Part shown: piece after piece, positions 15,037 through 22,733 of the stretch
How the letters are laid out: the number at the start of each line of letters is the position of its first letter
Position numbering within the stretch: position 1 is the stretch's first letter
From: Candidatus Methylomirabilota bacterium
GTDB lineage: Bacteria; Methylomirabilota; Methylomirabilia; Methylomirabilales; 2-02-FULL-66-22
Reading direction: 5' to 3'
Assembly: GCA_016209725.1 (NCBI GenBank)
Contig: JACQVO010000116.1
Location: 1 to 32,138, forward strand
DNA length: 32,138 nt
Position numbers and translations under genes: made by a program
Notes under the pieces: generated by a model
Databases searched by the model: none
What the model saw: the letters and a program-made list of their open reading frames with translations, nothing else
Told to the model about the DNA's origin: nothing

Positions 15037-16419
15037 TCAGGACTCAGAGGAGGAGTTGGGCGCACTGATCGCGTAGCGCTCGAGCATCCGGTATAAGGTC
15101 CTTCGATCCACGCCGAGGATCTCGGCCGCTCGCTTCTTATTCCAACCGGTGGCGGCCAGGACGCGCGCAAGATGCTGCCGGGTCAGGTCCTCGAGGGAGA
15201 TCAAGTCGAGGGGACCGGGCTTGCCCGCTTCGGTCGCGGCGACGGGCCCGGCGAGGTGCAGCGGTAAATCATCTGGGAGCAGAATCGGGTGGGTGCTGAC
15301 CGCAACGGCCCGCTCGATGGCGTTCTCCAGCTCCCGGACATTGCCCGGCCACGAGTAGGCCTCCAGGCGCGCCATGGTCTCGGATGCGATCCCCCCGATC
15401 GCCCTCCCATTGGCCTCGCCGAACTTCCGGAGGAAGTGGTGGGCCAGGACCGGAATGTCCTCCCGGCGTTCCCGGAGTGGCGGGAGGTGGATACGCTCCA
15501 CGTTGAGGCGGTAGAAGAGATCCTCGCGGAAGCGACCTTCACGGACCTCGGTTTGGAGGTCCTTATTGGTTGCGGCGATCAGCCGGACATCGATGCGGAC
15601 GGACTCGTTGCCGCCGACAGGCTTGATCTCCTGGAGCTCGAGGACACGGAGGAGCTTGGCCTGGGTGTTCGGGCCGATGTCGCCCAGCTCATCCAGGAAG
15701 ACGGTCCCGCTGTTTCCCGTCTCGAACAGTCCGCGCCGAGCCGCGACCGCGCCGGTGAAGGCGCCGCGCACGTGGCCGAACAGCTCACTTTCGAGAAGCG
15801 TCTCGGCCAGTCCGGCGCAGTCGATGGTTACGAAGGGTCCGGCGGCCCGCGGGCTGTTGGAGTGCACCGTGTGCGCCACGATCTCCTTGCCCGTTCCGCT
15901 CTCGCCGGTGATCAGCACGGTGCTCCGGGTTGGCGCCACTCGGGCGATCAGCTTGAACACGTCGAGCATGCGCGGGCTGACGCCGACGATGTTCTCGAGA
16001 TGGTACCGGTCTTGGAGCGCCTGCCGGAACCGCTGGTTTTCGCGAACGAGGCGTCGTTGCTCGACGGCTCGCCTGACGCTCAGCAGCAATTCGTCCAGGT
16101 GGAGCGGCTTGCTGACATAGTCGTAGGCGCCGTCTCTGATGGCCTCCAGCGCCGCCTCGACGGTGCCGAAGGCGGTCATCAGGATCACGCTCACATCGGG
16201 ATTCGCCTCGCGGAGTCCGCGAAGGAGTGCCAGGCCGTCCAGGTCGGGCATTCGGATGTCCGAGACTACGATGTCGAACACCCGCTCCCTGGCAAGGGCC
16301 AGCGCTGCGCGTCCCCCCTCCGCCGTGGCCACCTCGTAGCCCTCGGTCTGGAGCGCCTCGGCAACGACCGTGCAGGACTCCGCGTCGTCATCGACGACCA
16401 GAAGGCGCGGCGGGATCAT
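15037..16419 (-). CDS. NtrC-family sigma-54-dependent response regulator
   Basis: The 460-residue protein has the full three-domain layout. The receiver domain (1-120) has Asp10-12, phospho-acceptor Asp54 in VVSDIRMPDL, Thr82 and Lys104. The AAA+ domain (about 143-370) has Walker A GESGTGKE (172-179), GAFTGA (219-224) for sigma-54 contact, Walker B TVFLDELGDI and the arginine-bearing FREDLFYRLNV. A C-terminal Fis-type helix-turn-helix reads AAEILGVDRRTLYRMLERY. It therefore activates sigma-54 promoters when phosphorylated. Its ATG overlaps the kinase stop (ATGA), so the two are coupled. The most likely target in the window is the promoter at 14855-14871 just downstream. Confidence 0.95.
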   Translation of the reverse strand: MIPPRLLVVDDDAESCTVVAEALQTEGYEVATAEGGRAALALARERVFDIVVSDIRMPDLDGLALLRGLREANPDVSVILMTAFGTVEAALEAIRDGAYDYVSKPLHLDELLLSVRRAVEQRRLVRENQRFRQALQDRYHLENIVGVSPRMLDVFKLIARVAPTRSTVLITGESGTGKEIVAHTVHSNSPRAAGPFVTIDCAGLAETLLESELFGHVRGAFTGAVAARRGLFETGNSGTVFLDELGDIGPNTQAKLLRVLELQEIKPVGGNESVRIDVRLIAATNKDLQTEVREGRFREDLFYRLNVERIHLPPLRERREDIPVLAHHFLRKFGEANGRAIGGIASETMARLEAYSWPGNVRELENAIERAVAVSTHPILLPDDLPLHLAGPVAATEAGKPGPLDLISLEDLTRQHLARVLAATGWNKKRAAEILGVDRRTLYRMLERYAISAPNSSSES

Positions 16420-17981
16420 CCACGACCTTCTTTGGATTCGAGCGGGAGGCGAATCTCGAAAATCGTCCCGCCGCCCGAAGGGCTGGTGGCTTCGATGGTC
16501 CCTCGGTGAGCCTCGACGATCTGCCGGGAGATGGCAAGGCCCAGGCCCGTCCCTTGGCCTTGCTCCTTCGTGGTGAAGAAGGGTTCGAAGATCCGCTCGC
16601 GGGCCTCCGGAGGAATGCCGGGGCCGGAGTCGGCAACCCGGAGGAAAGCCTTGCCATCGGCCACACCCGTCTCCACTCGGATCGAGCCGCCGGCCGGCAT
16701 GGCATCCACGGCATTGGTCAGCAGGTTGAGCACCACCTGCTGGATCTGATGTCCGTCCACCCAGACCTTTGGCAGGACGCCGTCGGTGGCGAAGCTGCAG
16801 GCGATCCCCTTCGCAGCCAGGACGGGAGCCATCAGGTCCGTGACGCCGCGAACGAGCTCATTCAGGTCGGTCGGCTCCGGGCGACGCGCGACACCCCGGG
16901 TGGCTGCCAGCCGCTCCTGCACGGTCTGCACGAGGCGCCGGACCTGTCCTTCAATGGTGACGAGACGCTGACGGTCTTGCTGGGTCAGGCCGAGGCTCCT
17001 GGCCAGGAGCTGCAGGTGAACGGAGATCGAGTTGAGCGGCGTGCCGATCTCGTGCGCGATCGCTGCGGTGAGTTGCCCCAGGGTTGCCAGGCGCTGGGCC
17101 CGGCCAAGCTGCCGTTGCAGGTCGAAGAGGAGCTCGTTGGCCCGCCGCAACGCCTCGTTCCGGTTGGCCAACTCCTGCGTGGCCTCGGCCACGCGGATCT
17201 GCAGGTCCTGGTTGAACCGGTTGATCCGCTCGAGAAGCTGGGTGTTCTCCTCGTGGCTCGTTCGGATCCGGCGGAGCATGTTCGTCAGGCCGTCGGCAAG
17301 CTGCCCCATCTCATCCTGTCGCGCGAGGACCGGGGCGACTGACAGGTCTCCCCGCTCGACCGCGACCATGGTGGCGAGCAGGGCGCGGATCGGCCGGTTG
17401 ATGTTCCGCTCCATGAAGAGGGCAAGGCTCACGATGATGGTCCCACTGGCCACGACGAGGACGAAAAGGAGTTGCTGACCCAAGTTGAGGGCGAGACGGT
17501 TCGCCCCCTCCAGGGAGATGGCGAGGGCGGCTACGCCGGCCGTGGCCCCGCCGAACCGTATCGGCGCCGCGGCGAGCCACGCCTCCTGACCGGCCGATGT
17601 CCCGGCCACAGTGACCGTCCGAGCCTCGGCGAAGGCCTGAGCTACGTATTCAGGCGGCCGCGGCGGCAATGTGTCGCGACTGGACGCGACCGGAATCAGC
17701 CCGTTGGGGCCGTCGGCGAAAATATCGAGCCGCCTGAGCGTCGGTCGCGCGGCCATGATGTTCCGGATCTGCAAGGCCAGCAGATCCCGGTTGGCCAATT
17801 CCTGGGGCGTTGTGATGCCGAAGGCGATGTCCGAGGCGATGGCAGCCGCCCGGTTCCTCACGTCGTCTCTCAGGGCATGAAAGGCGAGCCACCCGTGCAC
17901 GGCGCTGGCAGCCAGACTACTCCCGGCGGCGAGGCCGACGACGAGCGCGGTGATCTTCAGGCGGAGGGACCAGGATTTCAT
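16416..17981 (-). CDS. Membrane sensor histidine kinase with HAMP domain
   Basis: The 521-residue kinase has an N-terminal membrane segment (about 10-28), a periplasmic sensor region (about 30-165), a second membrane segment (about 168-189), a HAMP domain beginning at NRPIRALLATMVAVERGDLS, and a coiled coil (about 240-295). The H-box AAIAHEIGTPLNSI carries the phospho-accepting His310. The ATPase domain shows NLLTNAVDAM, DSGPGIP and GTGLGLAISRQIVEAHRG. The sensor region has LDIFADGPNG and PPRPPEYVAQAF, suggesting a single Cache- or PAS-like fold, but I cannot name a ligand. ATG 17981 is preferred because the membrane segment then starts at a normal distance; an ATG at 18047 is possible. It is the first gene of the minus-strand cluster. 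Confidence 0.93.
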   Translation of the reverse strand: MKSWSLRLKITALVVGLAAGSSLAASAVHGWLAFHALRDDVRNRAAAIASDIAFGITTPQELANRDLLALQIRNIMAARPTLRRLDIFADGPNGLIPVASSRDTLPPRPPEYVAQAFAEARTVTVAGTSAGQEAWLAAAPIRFGGATAGVAALAISLEGANRLALNLGQQLLFVLVVASGTIIVSLALFMERNINRPIRALLATMVAVERGDLSVAPVLARQDEMGQLADGLTNMLRRIRTSHEENTQLLERINRFNQDLQIRVAEATQELANRNEALRRANELLFDLQRQLGRAQRLATLGQLTAAIAHEIGTPLNSISVHLQLLARSLGLTQQDRQRLVTIEGQVRRLVQTVQERLAATRGVARRPEPTDLNELVRGVTDLMAPVLAAKGIACSFATDGVLPKVWVDGHQIQQVVLNLLTNAVDAMPAGGSIRVETGVADGKAFLRVADSGPGIPPEARERIFEPFFTTKEQGQGTGLGLAISRQIVEAHRGTIEATSPSGGGTIFEIRLPLESKEGRG

Positions 17982-18241
17982 CGACTGTAGTCTCGGCAGC
18001 CGGTATCCGAACGCCCATATCTTAACCGAAAGTCCTCCCGGCGTCATCCTCGCAAGTCGGCGGCCGTCCCGGCGTAGCATGCAGTGGCCTCGAGCCGGGA
18101 CGCGAATATGACAGAGGGCATATGACGATTGGCAGATGGTTCGGCCTTCGGTTGCGCCATAGGCAATATGCCATGCGCCCCCGTCAGCCCCGACCGGACG
18201 GCCGACGTCCTTCCCGCGGCAATGGTCGAGATTACGTGGGA

Positions 18242-18478
18242 CTACACCTGCGCCTCTTTGCTTTCCTCGCGGACGGCGGACGGCAGGGCCTGCCAGGCGG
18301 AGCTCGCCAGGATGATGGCCGTCACGATGAGGAGGGCCAGGGAGATGGGGCGTGTGAAGAAAATGCCGTAGTCCCCCTGGGAGATGGAGAGGGATTCCCG
18401 CAGGCTCCGCTCCGTGCGGGGGCCCAGGATCAGGGTCAGGATGGCGGGGGCCAAGGGGCAGTCCAGCTTCTTGAACAA
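18242..18478 (-). pseudogene. TctA C-terminal fragment (tripartite tricarboxylate transporter)
   Basis: The reading frame shows FKKLDCPLAPAILTLILGP, ERSLRESLSISQGDYGIFFT and RPISLALLIVTAIILAS, the last two membrane helices of the large TctA permease. Intact TctA has about 500 residues. Upstream in the same frame (past 18478) the sequence loses family character, so only the last 70 or so residues survive. No tctB or tctC lies nearby. It is a relic of a lost gene. Confidence 0.75.
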
Positions 18479-18519
18479 GGCCGTGCAGCGAGTTTCGTCT
18501 TCAACCCGGAGCCCAAAGG

Positions 18520-18693
18520 CTACTGCGCCCTGACGGCCTCCACCATCAGCCGCTTTATCTCCTCCAGGACGTCGTCTTTGGTAAGGACCCCCTTGCTCTC
18601 CAGGACGTTGAGCAGCGCGTCCAACTCGAAGGACTGGGCCAGCATGGCGTCTTCCAGGTCTACCCTCGGTTTACTCTTCGTCGCCTTTGCCAT
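18520..18693 (-). CDS. 57-residue charged helical protein of unknown function
   Basis: The protein starts with a basic segment (MAKATKSKPRVDLEDAMLAQ), continues with ELDALLNVLESKGVLTKDDV and ends LEEIKRLMVEAVRAQ. The pattern of a short helix, the turn KGVLTKDDV and a second helix suggests a compact helical hairpin, of the kind found in short helical small proteins. I do not know a function. ATG 18693 has AAGGGGAAG about five bases upstream. It sits on the minus strand between lysA and the TctA relic, with its own 5' region and no clear promoter visible. Confidence 0.65.
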   Translation of the reverse strand: MAKATKSKPRVDLEDAMLAQSFELDALLNVLESKGVLTKDDVLEEIKRLMVEAVRAQ

Positions 18694-19133
18694 CGTCTTC
18701 CCCTTCCAGGCTCCGATCATCGTTGGCCGGACGGTTGCCGGGCAGGCGGTTGGCTGCCCTGCGAGTGCGGCGACTGGCAACGTGCCCGTTGGCTCTTCCT
18801 GCCGGCGTCTCGGCTGCGGGAAACCATCGGCTTGCGTCGGTCGGAGCCGAGCCTCCGGTCGACGAGTGGCGACAACTCCGCAGCACCCCGAGGGACGATG
18901 CAGCCCCCTGGAAGTGAGGATGGATTGTTGAGCCTTGTTCCCGGAAAAACGATCGGAACTGGGTGGCCTCGATGGGAAGGTAGCGATCACGGTCCCCTGT
19001 GTCAACGGAGAATGCCGGCCTCGTGCGGACCGCCACACAAAGGGCCGTGGGTCCCGAACTCGGCTGGCTGGTCTCTCGAGAGACCCTGCGTCTCGGGCTG
19101 GAGGGGCGGCGGTCGGCCCCAACGATTTTGCTT
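18694..19133. other. Non-coding stretch before the lysA promoter
   Basis: About 440 bp. Open frames exist on both strands, but none shows family character, a good ribosome binding site or a consistent composition. The only structured element I see is the 16-bp palindrome at 19070-19085. The part near 18700-18930 may be degraded coding sequence. Confidence 0.5.
19070..19085. promoter_or_regulatory. Perfect 16-bp palindrome upstream of the lysA promoter
   Basis: GGTCTCTCGAGAGACC reads the same on both strands without a spacer and ends 48 bp before the lysA -35 box. The size and position suit a dimeric regulator site, but no regulator can be named from the sequence. Confidence 0.45.
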
Positions 19134-19162
19134 TTGACAGCCGCGTCCACCTATGGTACGCA
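19134..19162 (+). promoter_or_regulatory. Sigma-70-type promoter of lysA
   Basis: A consensus -35 TTGACA (19134-19139) is followed after 17 bases by TACGCA (19157-19162), whose upstream TGG makes an extended -10 (TGGTACGCA). The start site would be near 19169, leaving a leader of about 60 bases to ATG 19231. This rules out the longer in-frame start at 19153. Confidence 0.65.
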
Positions 19163-19230
19163 TTTCCTCGTTCGTCGGCCCCCAGGGATGCCGCGACTCT
19201 CCTCCGCATCAGGCAGAAAGGCACAACCGC

Positions 19231-20490
19231 ATGCATCATTTCCACTATCGCGGCGACGACCTCTATTGCGAGGAGGTGCCGGTCGCCCGGATCGCCTCCG
19301 AGGTCGGCACGCCGGCATATGTGTACAGCCACGCCACATTGACCCGCCACTTCCGGATCTTCGACCAGGCCTTTGCCGCCGTGCCGCACCTGGTGTGCTT
19401 CGCCATGAAGGCGAACGCGAACCTGGCGGTGCTGAAACTCTTCTCGGATCTGGGGGCCGGCCTGGACGTGATCTCCGGGGGGGAGTTATTCCGCGGTCTC
19501 AAGGTCGGAGTGCCGCCGCAGCGGATCGTGTTCGCCGGCCCCGGTAAGACGCGCGAGGAGATCGGCTACGCCCTGAAATCCGATATCCTGATGTTCAACG
19601 TGGAGTCGGGGCAGGAGCTTCGGTTGATCCACGAGGTGGCCTCGGGGATGGGCATGCGGGCGCGGGTGGCCCTGCGGGTGAACCCGGACGTGGACGCGAA
19701 GACCCACCCGTACATCTCCACGGGCTTGAAGCAGAGCAAGTTCGGCATCGACATCGAGCGCGCCGTGGAGGAGTACGAGGCGGCGAAGTCCCTGGCGGCT
19801 CTGGAGGTCGTGGGGATCCACCAACACATCGGCTCCCAGATTACCAAGGTCCAACCCTTCGTGGACTCGTTGGAGAAGACGGCGGGCCTGGTGCGGAGGC
19901 TGCGGGAGCAGGGGACGGATATCCGGTACATTGACGTGGGCGGCGGCCTGGGAATCACCTACAAGGACGAGGAGCCGCCCCTGCCCGCCGAATTCGCCCA
20001 GGCATTGATCGGGGTGGTCCGCGATCTGGGCGCCACGGTCGTCCTGGAGCCGGGGCGAGTCCTGGTGGGCAACGCCGGCATCCTGGTGACCCGCATCCTG
20101 TACACCAAGCAGAGCCCGGCCAAGAATTTCCTGGTGGTGGACGCGGGGATGAACGACCTGGCGCGTCCGAGCCTGTACGGATCCTACCACGCCATCCGTC
20201 CCGTGCGCCGCGTGGCCGATCGGCCCGACGTCACGGTGGACGTCGTGGGGCCGATCTGCGAGTCGGGCGACTTCCTGGCCAAGGACCGAGCCCTGCCCCG
20301 CTGCCAGCCGGGCGAGTTGCTGGCGGTGATGTCGGCGGGGGCGTACGGCCATAGCATGTCCTCCAACTACAATGCGCGGCCGCGGGCCCCCGAGGTGGTG
20401 GTCTGCGGGGATCGCATCCACGTGGTGCGCGCGCGCGAAACCTTCGACGATCTGATACGGGGCGAACGGACGCTGGACGAGGTGACGTAG
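19231..20490 (+). CDS. lysA: Diaminopimelate decarboxylase
   Basis: LysA is a PLP enzyme that decarboxylates meso-diaminopimelate to lysine, the last step of the pathway. The 419-residue protein has the PLP lysine in CFAMKANANL (Lys60), ISGGELFRGL, HQHIGSQI, the phosphate-binding VGGGLGITY, LEPGRVLVGNAG, and the CESGD motif (from about residue 343) typical of DAP rather than ornithine decarboxylases. MSAGAYGHSMSSNYN near the end is also typical. ATG 19231 is chosen because the predicted start of transcription lies after the upstream alternative. dapA follows after 51 bp in the same direction. Confidence 0.96.
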   Translation: MHHFHYRGDDLYCEEVPVARIASEVGTPAYVYSHATLTRHFRIFDQAFAAVPHLVCFAMKANANLAVLKLFSDLGAGLDVISGGELFRGLKVGVPPQRIVFAGPGKTREEIGYALKSDILMFNVESGQELRLIHEVASGMGMRARVALRVNPDVDAKTHPYISTGLKQSKFGIDIERAVEEYEAAKSLAALEVVGIHQHIGSQITKVQPFVDSLEKTAGLVRRLREQGTDIRYIDVGGGLGITYKDEEPPLPAEFAQALIGVVRDLGATVVLEPGRVLVGNAGILVTRILYTKQSPAKNFLVVDAGMNDLARPSLYGSYHAIRPVRRVADRPDVTVDVVGPICESGDFLAKDRALPRCQPGELLAVMSAGAYGHSMSSNYNARPRAPEVVVCGDRIHVVRARETFDDLIRGERTLDEVT

Positions 20491-20541
20491 GCCGGGACGA
20501 AGGCAGGCCGGACAAACGCAGGCACGTCGGGAGGTGCGGCC

Positions 20542-21426
20542 ATGGCAAAGCGGGTATTTCAGGGCTCTCTGGTGGCGCTCGTCACGCCGTTTCGGGACGG
20601 AAAGGTGGACGAGGCCAAGCTGAAGGAGTTGGTGGAATTCCAGATCGCCGGCGGGACCGATGCTATCGTCCCCTGCGGGACCACGGGTGAATCGCCGACC
20701 CTGGACCACGACGAGCACAAGCGGGTCGTGGACGTCGTGATCGCCGCAGTCAACAAGCGGGTTCCGGTGGTGGCCGGCACAGGCTCCAACAGCACGGCCG
20801 AGGCCATCACCCTTACCAAGCACGCCAAGGCCTCGGGCGCCGACGGGGCCCTGGTCGTTCTCCCCTATTACAACAAGCCCACCCAGAAGGGGTTGATCGA
20901 GCACTGCCGGGCCATCGCGGACGCGGCGGACCTGCCGCTCATCCTCTACAACATCCCGGGGCGCACCGGCGTGAACATGCTGCCCGAGACGCTGGCGCAA
21001 CTGGCCGATCATCCCAATATCGTCGGGATGAAGGAGGCCACGGGCAACCTGGAGCAGATGACCCAGGACATCGTCCTGTGCGGCGACAAGCTGAGTTTCC
21101 TGTCGGGCGACGACACGCTGACATTGCCGCTGATGGCGGTGGGCGGGCGCGGGATCATCTCGGTGGTGGCCAACATCGTCCCCAAGGACGTGGCGGACAT
21201 GACCCACGCCTTCCTCAACGGGGATTGGAAGCGGGCCCGGGAGCTCCACCTCAAGCTCTTCCCCCTCTGCCAGGCCATGTTCATCGAGACCAATCCCATC
21301 CCGGTGAAGACCTCGCTGGCCATGATGGGCAAGATTCGGGAGGAGTTCCGCCTGCCGCTCTGCCCGATGACCGAGGCCAACCGGAAGAAGCTGGAGACCG
21401 CCCTCCGAAGTTACGGGCTGCTGTAG
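20542..21426 (+). CDS. dapA: 4-hydroxy-tetrahydrodipicolinate synthase
   Basis: DapA condenses pyruvate and aspartate semialdehyde, the first committed step to lysine. The 294-residue protein has GSLVALVTPF, the pyruvate-binding CGTTGESPTL, VVLPYYNKP, the catalytic Tyr136 in LYNIPGRTG and the Schiff-base Lys164 in GMKEATGNL. The length matches the family. GGGAGGTG lies seven bases before ATG 20542. It is the second gene of the lysine group, between lysA and dapB, and is followed by a 274-bp spacer that holds a CCGTTC repeat. Confidence 0.97.
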   Translation: MAKRVFQGSLVALVTPFRDGKVDEAKLKELVEFQIAGGTDAIVPCGTTGESPTLDHDEHKRVVDVVIAAVNKRVPVVAGTGSNSTAEAITLTKHAKASGADGALVVLPYYNKPTQKGLIEHCRAIADAADLPLILYNIPGRTGVNMLPETLAQLADHPNIVGMKEATGNLEQMTQDIVLCGDKLSFLSGDDTLTLPLMAVGGRGIISVVANIVPKDVADMTHAFLNGDWKRARELHLKLFPLCQAMFIETNPIPVKTSLAMMGKIREEFRLPLCPMTEANRKKLETALRSYGLL

Positions 21427-21561
21427 AGCCGACAGTGACAGGGACAGGGAGCGAGCCCGGGGTGGAGGCAAAGAGGGATTGTCCTTCCGGACACTAGACT
21501 GGCTTTTCCCGGTGAACCGGATGGGAGGGCAGAAGCGCTGAGCTGGTGTCGACTTCAATAG

Positions 21562-21639
21562 CCGTTCGCCCTGAGTCCCGCCCTGGCGGGATCGAAGGGC
21601 GGACGGGCACCCGTGTTTCGACAGGCTCAACACGAACGG
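21562..21639. repeat. CCGTTC...GAACGG palindromic repeat, copy 2
   Basis: It shares the outer ends CCGTTCGCCCTGAG and CACGAACGG and the internal TTTCGACAGGCTCA with the copies at 6331 and 31794. The left arm differs: CTTG of the usual GAGCTTGTCGAAGG is replaced by a nested hairpin, TCCCGCC-CT-GGCGGGA, before TCGAAGG. It lies between dapA and dapB. Confidence 0.75.
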
Positions 21640-21700
21640 CAACTACCGACGGGGTCCCAATGTTCGCATATGGGGTGGGAGGAACAGGGAGGGATTGGCC

Positions 21701-22507
21701 GTGATCAAGGCCGTCGTCACGGGTGCCTCGGGGCGCATGGGAAAGCGACTGATCGCCCTGCTCCGTGAGAGCGGAGAGTTCCAGGTCGCGGGAGCGGTGG
21801 AGCGCAGGGACCACGTGGACCTGGGACGGGACGCGGGAGAGGTGGCCGGGGTCGGCCCACTGGGCGTGTCCATCGTGGACGCCATCGGCAAGGCGCTCCC
21901 CGGTGCGCAGGTCGTCCTGGATTTCACGGCGCCTGCGGCCGCCATGCAGCACCTGGAGGCGGCGAGCCAGGCCGGGGTGGCCGCGGTGGTCGGCACGACC
22001 GGGTTGAGCGAGGCGGACCTGAAGCGGGCCCGCGAGCTGACCGCCGGGATCCCCTGCGTCCAATCGCCGAACATGAGCGTGGGGGTCAACGTCCTGTACG
22101 GAGTCCTGGCGGATGTCGCGCGGACGCTGGGAGACGGGTACGACATCGAGGTGATCGAGGCGCACCACCACTTCAAGAAGGATTCCCCCAGCGGCACGGC
22201 GGATCGGATGGCCCGCGTGCTGGCGGAGGCCCTGGGGCGCGACCTGCGCAAGGCGGGCGTGTACGGGCGGCACGGAATCGTGGGCGAGCGGACGAAGGAA
22301 GAGATCGGCGTTCACGCCATCCGGGCCGGCGACATCGTGGGGGAGCATACGATCCTGTTCGGCGGGATGGGGGAGCGTATCGAGATCATCCACCGCGCCC
22401 ACAGCCGGGACAACTTTGCATACGGCGCCCTGCGGGCCGCCCGCTGGGTCGTGGGCAGATCCCCCGGCCTGTATGACATGCTGGATGTCCTGGGACTGAG
22501 AAAGTAG
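21701..22507 (+). CDS. dapB: 4-hydroxy-tetrahydrodipicolinate reductase
   Basis: DapB reduces the DapA product with NAD(P)H. The 268-residue protein has the nucleotide-binding VTGASGRMGKRL, VLDFTAPAA, VVGTTGLSE, SPNMSVGVNVLYGV, and the catalytic and substrate loop EAHHHFKKDSPSGTADRMA. The C-terminal half shows GEHTILFGGMGERIEIIHRA and the final AARWV with GLYDMLDVLGL, as usual. GTG 21701 is preferred because AGGGAGGG lies seven bases upstream; TTG 21695 leaves almost no spacing. Confidence 0.96.
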   Translation: MIKAVVTGASGRMGKRLIALLRESGEFQVAGAVERRDHVDLGRDAGEVAGVGPLGVSIVDAIGKALPGAQVVLDFTAPAAAMQHLEAASQAGVAAVVGTTGLSEADLKRARELTAGIPCVQSPNMSVGVNVLYGVLADVARTLGDGYDIEVIEAHHHFKKDSPSGTADRMARVLAEALGRDLRKAGVYGRHGIVGERTKEEIGVHAIRAGDIVGEHTILFGGMGERIEIIHRAHSRDNFAYGALRAARWVVGRSPGLYDMLDVLGLRK

Positions 22508-22627
22508 AGTCGAGAGACGAGAGTCGCGAGCCGAGACCACGGGGAAGGACCCGGGCGGCGGCGACGGGGGAGCCGGAGCCCGGGACGGGCCCCCGGGTGA
22601 TCAATGCCGAGACGGAAGGGACAGGGG

Positions 22628-22705
22628 CGACAGCGACAGGGATGGCCGACAGCGAGAAGTTCTCGGAGGACCCCTTCGGATTTCGCTGTCGGATCACGCT
22701 GTCGG
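22628..22705. repeat. CGACAGCG repeats, direct and inverted, between dapB and dapL
   Basis: GCGACAGCGACAG (from 22628) and CCGACAGCGA (22646-22655) are followed by the reverse words TCGCTGTCGG (22683-22692) and CGCTGTCGG (about 22697-22705). The inner pair makes a perfect 10-bp stem. Upstream (22510-22610) lie GAGTCGAGAGACGAGAG-like words and several CCCGGG blocks. Nothing here looks like a promoter; the array ends 28 bp before dapL. Confidence 0.65.
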
Positions 22706-22733
22706 ATTTCGGTTCTTTCTGAAAGGGACGGGC

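Noticed and set aside
18694..18931. Plus-strand open frames before lysA
   Set aside because: They lack ribosome binding sites and family features and run opposite the 57-residue gene.
19486..21642. Very long minus-strand open frame (718 codons) opposite lysA and dapA
   Set aside because: It is a shadow frame of GC-rich genes; the plus-strand proteins are unmistakable and the minus frame starts in a repeat (VLSLSKHG).
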